Made by a program: the position numbers and the translations under genes
Source of the DNA: Deltaproteobacteria bacterium
GTDB lineage: Bacteria > Desulfobacterota > Binatia > Binatales > Binataceae
Length of the DNA: 33,075 nucleotides
Assembly: GCA_019237115.1 (NCBI GenBank)
Contig: JAFAHS010000497.1
Coordinates: 1-33,075 of the forward strand
Direction of reading: 5' to 3'
Shown here: positions 23,171 to 29,948 of the stretch, in pieces
How the letters are laid out: the number at the start of each line of letters is the position of its first letter
Numbering within the stretch: position 1 is the first letter of the stretch
The notes under the pieces: generated by a model
Told to the model about the DNA's origin: nothing
Database searches by the model: none
What the model saw: only the letters and a program-made list of their open reading frames with translations

Positions 23171-24226
23171 TCAACCGCCCGCATTGATAGCGCGGACCAA
23201 GTCCATCACCCTACCGAGCGTGGTGAGTTTCTCAGGAAGGTCACGGCCCAGCGTTGCGACCCGCAGCCGCGTGACGCCCGCATTCTTATAGGCCCGTAAG
23301 CGTTCCCGCACCATCTCGCTGTTGCCCAGCAGATTCGCCTGGACAACCATTTCCGATGGCACCTTCGCAATGGCTTCCGAACGCTTCCCGGCAATCCAGA
23401 GACGCTGCACTTCACGGCCAGCCGCCTCCCAACCGCCCCGTTTGAACGCGTCGTTGTAGAAATTCGTCGTCGCGGAACCCATTGCGCCAAGCGTAAAGGC
23501 CATCGCCGGCTTCAAAGGCTCCACCAGTGCGTCGAGATCATCCCCGAAGGCAACGGTGCCGCCGACCTCGATCTCGATGTCGGCCAAGCTGCGTCCAGCA
23601 CCTTCGGCGCCCCGGCGCAGATAGTCAAGATGCGCCGCGCCGTGTTCAGGCGTGAACGAGGTGCCGAGCCAACCGTCTGCCACGGCACCGGTATATTCCA
23701 ACGCCTTTGGTTTGAGGGTGGCCAGGTAGATCGGGATGTTGGAGTTGCCGGGTTGCGACAAGCGGAGGGCCTTACCCTGTCCGCCCGGCAGGGGAAGTTC
23801 GTGATGTTTGCCGTGAAACACGATCTTTTCGCCGGCGAATGCCAGTTTGATGATCTCCACTGTTTCCTTAAGTCTGGTCAGCGGAGCTTTGAATGGCTGG
23901 CCTTGGAGCCCTTCGACAACCTGCGGACCGCTCGTCCCCAGTCCCAGGATGAAGCGATCATTGCTGATCGCGGCCATCGTCAGCGCTGTCATCGCGGTCA
24001 TTGCAGGCACCCGCGCGCTGATCTGCATGATGCCGGTGCCAAGCCGGATGCGATTTGTTCGTGCGGCGAGATAGGCGAGCGGCGCGATCGCGTCCTGGCC
24101 CCACGCCTCCGCAGTCCAGACTGCATCTACGCCGAGCTTTTCCGCTTCGACCACGAATTCGACCTGTTCGTCGAAGTCGCGTCTTTGGCCAGACGCCGCG
24201 CCGCCGATCCCGATGCTTACTTTCAT
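23171..24226 (-). CDS. LLM-class F420-dependent oxidoreductase
   Basis: The protein has 351 residues, with the luciferase-fold/F420 pattern: FVVEAEKLGVDAVWTAEAWG, RIRLGTGIMQISARVPAMTA, DRFILGLGTSGPQVVEGLQG, and PIYLATLKPKALEYTGAVADG then WLGTSF. These are typical of F420-using LLM enzymes of the methylene-tetrahydromethanopterin-reductase-like branch, common in mycobacteria, chloroflexi and Binatota. The start at ATG 24226 follows GAGGAGGGAATCAGG, a strong ribosome site. The gene converges on the serine hydrolase at 21868-23067. The substrate is unknown, and cofactor F420 is inferred from the subfamily. Confidence 0.88.
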   Translation of the reverse strand: MKVSIGIGGAASGQRRDFDEQVEFVVEAEKLGVDAVWTAEAWGQDAIAPLAYLAARTNRIRLGTGIMQISARVPAMTAMTALTMAAISNDRFILGLGTSGPQVVEGLQGQPFKAPLTRLKETVEIIKLAFAGEKIVFHGKHHELPLPGGQGKALRLSQPGNSNIPIYLATLKPKALEYTGAVADGWLGTSFTPEHGAAHLDYLRRGAEGAGRSLADIEIEVGGTVAFGDDLDALVEPLKPAMAFTLGAMGSATTNFYNDAFKRGGWEAAGREVQRLWIAGKRSEAIAKVPSEMVVQANLLGNSEMVRERLRAYKNAGVTRLRVATLGRDLPEKLTTLGRVMDLVRAINAGG

Positions 24227-24324
24227 CCTGATTCCCTCCTCGCACGAGTCATTGTCGAGAAAAAGCCAACCAAACGAAAGTTGACGTGAACATAGTAATC
24301 ACCAGCCAGCGGCGTCGACCCCAC

Positions 24325-24428
24325 TCAGCTGGAGAGCGTGCCGCCGATCTCGTTGACCTCCCTCTCGAACTCCGGTAGCTGCGGCGCGCGATTCAGGCTT
24401 GAGTCGGCGCGCGGGTCAAACCACGTAA
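24325..24428 (-). pseudogene. C-terminal tail of a truncated gene next to the MazEF module
   Basis: On the minus strand a short frame reads ITWFDPRADSSLNRAPQLPE then FEREVNEIGGTLSS and stops at 24325. It looks coding (amphipathic, well-formed end) but is closed upstream by a TAA within about 35 codons, close to the mazE promoter. I do not recognise the protein. It is probably the remains of a gene cut when the toxin-antitoxin module arrived or when flanking DNA was deleted. Confidence 0.35.
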
Positions 24429-24433
24429 TTTAG

Positions 24434-24473
24434 TTGCTCGAGGTCTATTGCCTGGTATGATAAATCGTAATAC
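24434..24473 (+). promoter_or_regulatory. Promoter and candidate operator of the MazEF-like module
   Basis: TTGCTC (24434-24439), 16 bases, then TATGAT (24456-24461) form a reasonable promoter. An imperfect inverted repeat GTATGAT-AAA-TCGTAATAC (24455-24473) covers the -10, as expected for antitoxin autorepression. The predicted 5' leader is only about 10 bases and has no Shine-Dalgarno before the ATG at 24479. Confidence 0.5.
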
Positions 24474-24478
24474 TAAAC

Positions 24479-24721
24479 ATGAGTACCAGCAAAGTCGCCA
24501 TTACCATTGACCGACGGCTCCTTGAGCGGCTCGACGCGCTGGTCAAGAAGAAGGCTTTCCCAAATCGCAGTAAAGCTATCCAGTTGGCTGTCCAGGAACA
24601 GATCGCCCGTTTGGATCGCTCGCGGCTGGCCCGCGAGTGCGCGAAGCTCGATTCCAACGCAGAACAGGCGATGGCTGACAAAGGTCTCGCGCGAGACCGC
24701 GATCAATGGCCCGAATACTGA
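24479..24721 (+). CDS. Ribbon-helix-helix antitoxin (MazE/CopG-like)
   Basis: The protein has 80 residues. The N-terminal [20 protein letters not shown] strand-helix, followed by [20 protein letters not shown], is a ribbon-helix-helix DNA-binding domain. The C-terminal half ([20 protein letters not shown]...) is the probable toxin-binding tail. It overlaps the start of the PemK/MazF toxin gene by 16 bases, so the two are co-translated. It should repress its own promoter through the inverted repeat at 24455-24473. Confidence 0.88.
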   Translation: MSTSKVAITIDRRLLERLDALVKKKAFPNRSKAIQLAVQEQIARLDRSRLARECAKLDSNAEQAMADKGLARDRDQWPEY

Positions 24722-25041
24722 GGGGAGAGATTCGCTGGGCAGGCCTCGACCCGGTTAGGGGTCATGAGCACCCGGGCGCAAGGCCGGTTCTAGTCCTCAG
24801 TCACGACGTATTCAACGAACGCTCCGGCACCATCATTGCCGTCGCTCTTACCAGTCAACCGCAGCGCGCCGGCTTCCCACTGACCTTGGAGCTTGATGTC
24901 CGAGGTTTGCCAAAGAAATCCTGGGTAAAGATCAGCCAAATACGCACGCTCTCGGTTGAGCGCATTGGCGCCCGGTTGGCTCGTGCTATGCCGGAAATAC
25001 TCGACCAGGTCGTCGAAGGGCTGAATGAGATTATCGGTTGA
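24706..25041 (+). CDS. MazF/PemK-family endoribonuclease toxin
   Basis: The protein has 111 residues. MazF signatures are present: [20 protein letters not shown] with the conserved W..L.P..G.E..G.RP pattern, [33 protein letters not shown], and [20 protein letters not shown] with the conserved S-Q-I-R-T-x-S/D. MazF toxins cut mRNA at short sequence motifs. The start is ATG 24706, inside the antitoxin gene. The protein is full length with the catalytic Arg and Thr (QIRTLS) intact, so it appears functional. The family call is secure. Confidence 0.92.
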   Translation: MARILRGEIRWAGLDPVRGHEHPGARPVLVLSHDVFNERSGTIIAVALTSQPQRAGFPLTLELDVRGLPKKSWVKISQIRTLSVERIGARLARAMPEILDQVVEGLNEIIG

Positions 25042-25412
25042 ATCAGACGGGCGCTCACCGGACTGTCTCCACGAATCAAGAGTACGTTGTGTAAAGACAG
25101 AGGAGCGGAGCATTTAAGCCGCGAAGATTCGCGCGATGTTGCGTGCCCGCGCGGAGGGACACTGTGACCGTCGGGGAATATAGCCATGGGTGAAAAGCTT
25201 TGGACTTCTGTCGCCCGCTCCAGGCGGGGTGTCAACAGAAACCGGAATTGTCGCCATGATTGCGGGCGGCCCGGGCCATCGGGTGACCGCAAATGATCTC
25301 TCCAAACCGATGCGGGAAGTGGCGTTGTGCCGGAGCTCGTCGTCGCGAACTGTCCCAAACCGTCCCCACGGAGAGCATTCGGTCGAAATTGAATCAGATC
25401 GACTGTCTAGGC
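25042..25412. other. Intergenic region between mazF-like gene and tRNA-Ser
   Basis: Several short open frames exist on both strands but none has a convincing ribosome site or a motif I know. No integrase fragment or direct repeat of the tRNA end is visible. It probably contains flanking debris downstream of the tRNA. Confidence 0.4.
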
Positions 25413-25504
25413 TGGCGGAGAGGGGGGGATTTGAACCCCCGGTTCCCTTTCGAGAACACACGCTCTCCAGGCGTGCGCCTTAAACCGGGCTCGGCCACCT
25501 CTCC
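25413..25504 (-). tRNA. tRNA-Ser (anticodon GGA)
   Basis: On the minus strand the acceptor stem GGAGAGG (5' end 25504) pairs with CCTCTCC, followed by G and an encoded CCA (3' end 25413). The anticodon loop CTGGAGA gives anticodon GGA (25466-25468 in complement). A long variable arm (class II) and the T-arm GGGGGTTCAAATCCCCC complete the fold. The total is 92 bases with CCA, right for tRNA-Ser, and it reads UCC/UCU codons. Confidence 0.95.
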
Positions 25505-25880
25505 GCAATGAACCGCCAGTATGCCATCGCAGGAAAGCCCCACGCCACACGCGCGTCCAATGCTCCTTACTCGGGAGTTGGTTCATCGGGTTTCCGGGGC
25601 CGCGGCTTCCGGATCAAAGGCGCGTAGGAAGCGCGAGAAAACCCCCGGCAGCGCGGTCTGCAATCCTGCCGCCGGAGCGGGTGCCCGGTCGATCGCACAC
25701 TGGCAGTCGGACGACCGCTGACTCCCCTCACATTGGAGCAACGATCACGCGCGCTGCCTGGGAGCCGGCGAAAACTACCGTCTCGCGCGCTCCCGGGCGA
25801 TCACTTTGGAGCCAGAATGGCTATTTCTGAAAACCGGCCGTGTGCTTTGGCCAAGTCCGGCCGAGAAGAGCCGTGCGGAA
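25505..25880. other. Intergenic region upstream of tRNA-Ser
   Basis: This presumably contains the tRNA promoter on the minus strand, which I cannot pinpoint. Open frames of up to 65 codons exist without motif or ribosome site. No repeat or mobile-element end is visible. Confidence 0.4.
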
Positions 25881-26063
25881 TTAGCGGTCTTCAGTATCCG
25901 GAGTGCGGACTTTGAACAGTTCCTCGATCTGAGAGCGATTGAAGCGCCAATCACTCCCGACTCTGAAGGCCGGCAGTTCGCCACGCCTGATGAGCTTGTA
26001 GACGGTGGACCGATTTACTCTTAGAAAGGCGGCCACCTCTGCCACTGTCAGCACTTCATTCAT
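25881..26063 (-). CDS. Excisionase-family helix-turn-helix protein
   Basis: The protein has 60 residues. MNEVLTVAEVAAFLRVNRST, then VYKLIRRGELPAFRVGSDWR and FNRSQIEELF, is the winged-helix pattern of the excisionase/MerR-like small DNA-binding family. The ATG at 26063 is where the domain starts; the frame is open for 37 more codons upstream but without family sequence. Such proteins serve as excisionases in mobile elements or as stand-alone regulators. No integrase lies in the window, so the role is unclear. Confidence 0.82.
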   Translation of the reverse strand: MNEVLTVAEVAAFLRVNRSTVYKLIRRGELPAFRVGSDWRFNRSQIEELFKVRTPDTEDR

Positions 26064-26369
26064 GGGCACTTTGGAACCGTGGCGGAGAGTGGGTGACAGC
26101 AATAAGCCGTTGCCGCGCGATGCGTCTCCGCGGACTTCCGTCCGACGCACTCGACTGTTCATTCCGAAACTCACTGCTGCCCCCTACGGAAAGAGTGGTT
26201 GAGCGTCTCGAAGCGTCTTTTGCTCACGCCGTTTGGTTAGCCACCCTCCCGTTCTCCGTTTGGGAGCCTAGCAGCACTTCGCAACGCGCAAGCATTATTT
26301 TGACCCTGCGATCGCCCCAACTGGTGAATGTTGGCGTAGCTGAACGCTCGTTTCAGGTGATATTGGCCC

Positions 26370-26582
26370 ATGGTAAAAGGTCCTTCGACACAGGCGGAGA
26401 GTCCTTACATGACTGTCCAGGAAGTCGCTGAGTATCTCCGCATCCACGCGATGACGGTGCACAGATTGCTGAATACCGGAAAGCTACCCGGATTCAGGAC
26501 GGGCGCGAAAGGAAACTGGCGCATCCCGCGCCAGGCGATCATCGAGCTTGGTAACGGCTCGCTGCGCAAGCCAATCGAATAG
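26370..26582 (+). CDS. Excisionase-family helix-turn-helix protein
   Basis: The protein has 70 residues. YMTVQEVAEYLRIHAMTVHR followed by LLNTGKLPGFRTGAKGNWRI and PRQAIIELG gives the same winged-helix family as the gene at 25881-26063, divergently oriented and about 300 bases away. The start is ATG 26370 or possibly ATG 26409. The two proteins share the family pattern but are not close copies. The function may be regulatory or a relic of an integrated element next to tRNA-Ser. Confidence 0.82.
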   Translation: MVKGPSTQAESPYMTVQEVAEYLRIHAMTVHRLLNTGKLPGFRTGAKGNWRIPRQAIIELGNGSLRKPIE

Positions 26583-26942
26583 TCGACACGAACAGGTGAC
26601 AGCGACTGCGCTCACCGCCGCTACCTCTTTGGGGAAAGTTTGGAACTATCTCGCAACTGTCCGGGCAGCGCGAGTGATCGACCGGCTGGAAGTCGGGGAA
26701 GGCTCTCGAAGCTTGCAAATCAGCCCAGACCGTGGGGTTGGGTCGGAGCGTGGTGCCTTTCCATGAGGAGAGCCCTGGGTGATGCGAGCGTTGCCCTGGC
26801 ACCTCTGTCTTTGCTCTTGGCGCGACGGACTTGGGCCTCATTCGATGCTCACGGCAAGCGATCGCCCCAAGGACTCCTGGTCGCCCAGCCGCAGCCCGAG
26901 ACCCGCGCACGATTCGCGGTGGAATTGGCGGTGGACAGCGCC
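26583..26942. other. Intergenic region without a convincing gene
   Basis: A plus-strand open frame runs through here and on antisense to the Hpt gene, but it has no recognisable motif and fits a high-GC shadow. No repeats, promoters or RNA structures stand out. Confidence 0.45.
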
Positions 26943-27278
26943 TTATTTGGACAGTTCGAGCTGCAGCTCGTGACGTACCGCCGAGGCCTCGAACTCAAGT
27001 TGATCCACCAGGGCCGCGGCTTCGCGCAACTCGCCGGCTGCGCTCAGCCGCTCGATTTTCTCGCACAGCGAACCGATTTCCACCGCGCCCAGATTAATGC
27101 TGCATCCCTTTAGCGCATGCGCTCGATCCCGGAGACGCGCGGTGTCGCTTGCAGCCAGAGCTTCGCGGATGTGCTCCAGTAACTGAACCTGATCAGCGAA
27201 GTAGAGATCGACTATCTCGGCCAGCGCTTTTTTTCCGCCGTATTCGCGAATTTTCTCGATGAATTTGTGGTCCAGCAT
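26943..27278 (-). CDS. Stand-alone Hpt phosphotransfer protein
   Basis: The protein has 111 residues from ATG 27278. It contains the Hpt helix-bundle signature AHALKGCSINLGA with the phospho-accepting His54, preceded by LYFADQVQLLEHIREALAAS. Hpt proteins shuttle phosphate between the receiver of a hybrid kinase and a separate response regulator. A hybrid kinase and an NtrC-type regulator lie less than 2 kb away, so this is probably the missing relay step. A TTG at 27344 would extend the frame, but it is the T-T-G of a consensus -35 box (TTGACA), so the downstream ATG is preferred. Confidence 0.85.
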   Translation of the reverse strand: MLDHKFIEKIREYGGKKALAEIVDLYFADQVQLLEHIREALAASDTARLRDRAHALKGCSINLGAVEIGSLCEKIERLSAAGELREAAALVDQLEFEASAVRHELQLELSK

Positions 27279-27316
27279 CACAGCGCCGGAGGAGCCGATC
27301 CCATCCTGCTCGAACC

Positions 27317-27344
27317 TTTTTAGTCTTTGTCCCGAATCTGTCAA
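27317..27344 (-). promoter_or_regulatory. Promoter of the Hpt gene
   Basis: On the minus strand TTGACA (27344-27339), 16 bases, then TAAAAA (27322-27317) form a sigma-70-type promoter about 40 bases before the ATG at 27278. It lies after the Crp/Fnr gene, which ends at 27401, so the Hpt gene can be transcribed on its own. Confidence 0.55.
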
Positions 27345-27400
27345 CTCCGATCAACACGCCGTTCTCGAGAGATTCAATTCGCCGACCACCGAGCTTTCGG

Positions 27401-28246
27401 TTACGCTGCGGCTCCCACCGCAAAGGACGAAAGTCCGCGACTGGCCGGTCGTGCCGCCACCGTAAACTGGCTTGGGCGGCTTGCAACGGCTGCCTCGACC
27501 CTGGGGACAAACTTGGACTTGCGAGGGTCCATGTCGAAGTCCCAATTCTTGAGCAGCACATACTGCTTGCCGCGTCGGGCGAGCAGGCCCGCGTCGACCA
27601 GCTCCGCGATCATGCGACTCACCATCGGTCGCGAACAGCCGATCATTTCAGCAAGGTGCTCGTGGCCGAGCTCGGGGATCAGAATGGTTCCCTCGGAATC
27701 CGTCACCCCCGCGCGTTTTCCGAGATCGCCGAGTACCAGCTTGAGCCGGTCAAGCAGGGGGAGATTCAGGAGGCTTGCGAAAAACCGCAGGTTCTCGGAC
27801 CAGAAGGTGTTCAGCGCGGTCAGCATTGACACGAGCTGGTCGGGGGGAAGCTTCGAGAGCATGCGCAGGATTTGATCGCGGCTGAACAGCGACACGGTGC
27901 ATTTAGTGGCAACCTGGGCCTCGAACATCCGGGCATGCCGGCCGTTGTGGTCGAGGTAGTCGGGATAGCCGATAATCTCGCCTGGTCCGGCCAAGCGAAC
28001 CAAGGTGCGATTGCCATCGCCGACCGGGCAATAGATACTCACGTAGCCGGTGAGGATGCATGCCATCATGCCGTCGGTATTTCCTTCGCAAAACAGCATC
28101 GCGCCCTTCTCGAAGGAAACCGCCATCTGGCCCTCGATGAGCTCATCTATCGTCTCCGCCGGCAGATTAAGTCCGCTCAGGTTGTTTCGAAGCGTTCTGA
28201 AAGCCTGCTCGTAACGGTTGCGTGGTTGCTGAATCACTGATTTCAT
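27401..28246 (-). CDS. Crp/Fnr-family transcriptional regulator
   Basis: The protein has 281 residues. An N-terminal cyclic-nucleotide-binding-like domain (about 30-150: SFEKGAMLFCEGNTDGMMAC, GPGEIIGYPDYLDHNGRHAR) has a diverged phosphate cassette, so cAMP may not be the ligand. A linker helix and a C-terminal Crp-type winged helix follow, with GHEHLAEMIGCSRPMVSRMI then AELVDAGLLARRGKQYVLL. There is no N-terminal Cys cluster, so it is not an FNR-type Fe-S sensor. A tail of about 40 residues is rich in Ala, Arg and Ser. It is transcribed away from the NtrC-type regulator, sharing a 230-bp region with two striking palindromes. It may control the neighbouring two-component genes. Confidence 0.9.
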   Translation of the reverse strand: MKSVIQQPRNRYEQAFRTLRNNLSGLNLPAETIDELIEGQMAVSFEKGAMLFCEGNTDGMMACILTGYVSIYCPVGDGNRTLVRLAGPGEIIGYPDYLDHNGRHARMFEAQVATKCTVSLFSRDQILRMLSKLPPDQLVSMLTALNTFWSENLRFFASLLNLPLLDRLKLVLGDLGKRAGVTDSEGTILIPELGHEHLAEMIGCSRPMVSRMIAELVDAGLLARRGKQYVLLKNWDFDMDPRKSKFVPRVEAAVASRPSQFTVAARPASRGLSSFAVGAAA

Positions 28247-28313
28247 CTTTGTTCAACTTCCTATTGGAAGTCCCATCCTTTTTGGAGAATCTTGTCCTTT
28301 TTTCGCCAAATCT

Positions 28314-28326
28314 AGCCTAATAGGCT
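28314..28326. promoter_or_regulatory. Perfect palindrome AGCCTA-A-TAGGCT in the divergent intergenic region
   Basis: A 6-1-6 perfect inverted repeat lies 68 bases upstream of the Crp/Fnr start on the minus strand and is not followed by a T-tract. It could be an operator for either divergent gene. The consensus Crp half-site TGTGA and Fnr half-site TTGAT are both absent, so the regulator's site, if this is it, would be atypical. Confidence 0.4.
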
Positions 28327-28439
28327 GTTCTCTTGACAACTTTTAGCATACAGCAACTCCCGTGCCGTGTGCCTTTCAACTGTGGATTCCTATTTCATTG
28401 GCTTTTTTTGACCATCAACAGGGAACCGATCAAAAAATA

Positions 28440-28466
28440 TATGGAGGCTGCTCCATACCTATGGAG
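28440..28466. promoter_or_regulatory. Triple TATGGAG array upstream of the NtrC-type regulator
   Basis: TATGGAG (28440-28446), 4 bases, inverted CTCCATA (28451-28457), 2 bases, and TATGGAG again (28460-28466). The first two arms form a perfect inverted repeat; the third could pair with the second as an alternative. It lies 13-39 bases before the TTG start, so it may be an operator or an RNA switch in the leader. Confidence 0.5.
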
Positions 28467-28478
28467 ATACTGCCATAA

Positions 28479-29948
28479 TTGAGGAGTGAAATTCCGTCGG
28501 CCGAGCACGCTGCAGCCGTAGCCGTGCCGGCGACACCTGGCCCAATGCCCACCGCGCGCAAAATACTTTTGGTCGATGACGTAGCCTCGAACCTCCGGAT
28601 TCTGGGACTGACACTGGAGCGTGCAAATCTCGAGGTGGTCGAAGCGCGCAGCGGCTCCCAAGCGATCTCGATTTGCACGGCAGAGCCTCCCTCACTGGTC
28701 CTACTTGATCTACGGATGCCCGAAATGGACGGGATTGAGACGCTGCGCCGGCTTAAGACCGTCGCCCCCAATCTCCCGGTCGTCATGATCACGGTCGACA
28801 CCGACGTCGCCGCGGCGGTAGAGGCGACCAAGCTCGGCGCCTACGATTTTCTGTTGCGTCCGGTGGACGAGGAGCGGCTGCTTCTCACCATCAAGCATGC
28901 GCTTGAACGATCCTCGCTGCACGATCAGGTCGAGAATCTTCGTCACATCGTTGGACAGGGCGGCTATCTGTCCAAACTCGTGCTTCCCAGTTCGTCGATG
29001 CGCGCGATCGTCGAGCAAATCGCCAACGTCGCCAGGGCGAACCTGACCGTCCTGATTCAGGGCCGGACCGGCACCGGCAAAGAGGTGGTCGCGCGCGCAA
29101 TTCACCAGGAAAGCTCGCGCGCGGGCAAGCCGTTCGTCGCGGTCGACTGCGGGGCGATTCCCGAGACCCTGGTTGAATCGGAATTGTTCGGTTTCGAAAA
29201 GGGCGCTTTTAGCGGCGCCGATCGGCACAAAGAGGGTTACTTCCAGGTGGCACACGGCGGCACGCTGTTCCTCGACGAGGCGGGCAATCTCTCGCTCACT
29301 GCGCAGGCCAAACTGCTGCGCGTCATTCAGGAGCGCCAGGTCACGCCGATTGGAACCTCGCGCGCGATTCCGGTTGACGTGCGGATCATCGCGGCCACCA
29401 ATGCCGAGCTCGAAGCTAAAGTGGAGACCGGCGCGTTCCGCGAAGACCTCTACTATCGGCTCGCCGAGTTCACCGTCCAGTTGCAGCCGCTCAAAGATCG
29501 TCCCGAGGACATTCCCGCGCTGGCGCGCCTGTTCGTGGATGAAGCCAGCCTCGAACTGCATCGCTCGATTTCGGGTATCGAAGAAGATGCGATGGGTCTG
29601 TTGCAGGGTTACGCGTGGCCGGGAAACGTAAGAGAGCTGCGCAACATTATGCGCCGCGCGGTGCTGCAGGCTCAGCAGGTCATGATCCGGGAGGAAGATG
29701 TTCGAACCCTGCTCGCAAAGGCAGCGGATTCCGGTCCGATCGAACCACTGCCGGCGCGTGCCACCGTGACCAACCACAGCGCCGGACGGTCACTCAAGGA
29801 AATCGCCAGCGGGGCGGTCGAGGCCGCCGAACGCGAGGCGATTGCCGGAGCGCTGCAAGCTGCCGGCGGCAACAAATCCGCCGCCGCACGAAGCCTGCAG
29901 ATTGACTACAAGACGCTGTTTGCAAAGCTCCGGCGGTACCAGCTGTGA
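28479..29948 (+). CDS. NtrC-type sigma-54-dependent response regulator
   Basis: The protein has 489 residues. The receiver domain (about 27-145) has D33/D34 and phospho-acceptor D77 (LVLLDLRMP), but the conserved receiver Lys is Arg127 (FLLRPVDE). The AAA+ domain (about 165-400) has Walker A GRTGTGKE (195-202), the sigma-54 loop GAFSGA in place of GAFTGA, Walker B GGTLFLDE, and the arginine region REDLYYRL. A Fis-type HTH ends the protein (AGGNKSAAARSLQIDYKTLF). It should activate sigma-54 promoters after phosphorylation by the hybrid kinase or Hpt. The start is uncertain (TTG 28479, or ATG 28545). The stop overlaps the kinase start (GTGA), so the two are co-translated. Confidence 0.93.
   Translation: MRSEIPSAEHAAAVAVPATPGPMPTARKILLVDDVASNLRILGLTLERANLEVVEARSGSQAISICTAEPPSLVLLDLRMPEMDGIETLRRLKTVAPNLPVVMITVDTDVAAAVEATKLGAYDFLLRPVDEERLLLTIKHALERSSLHDQVENLRHIVGQGGYLSKLVLPSSSMRAIVEQIANVARANLTVLIQGRTGTGKEVVARAIHQESSRAGKPFVAVDCGAIPETLVESELFGFEKGAFSGADRHKEGYFQVAHGGTLFLDEAGNLSLTAQAKLLRVIQERQVTPIGTSRAIPVDVRIIAATNAELEAKVETGAFREDLYYRLAEFTVQLQPLKDRPEDIPALARLFVDEASLELHRSISGIEEDAMGLLQGYAWPGNVRELRNIMRRAVLQAQQVMIREEDVRTLLAKAADSGPIEPLPARATVTNHSAGRSLKEIASGAVEAAEREAIAGALQAAGGNKSAAARSLQIDYKTLFAKLRRYQL

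Noticed and set aside
28409..28420. Fnr-like site TTGA-CCA-TCAA
   Set aside because: The half-site spacing is three bases, not the four of Fnr after TTGAT/ATCAA, and the flanking bases do not match.
28710..29777. A 355-codon minus-strand open frame
   Set aside because: It is antisense to the NtrC-type regulator, whose AAA+ motifs are unmistakable; typical high-GC shadow.
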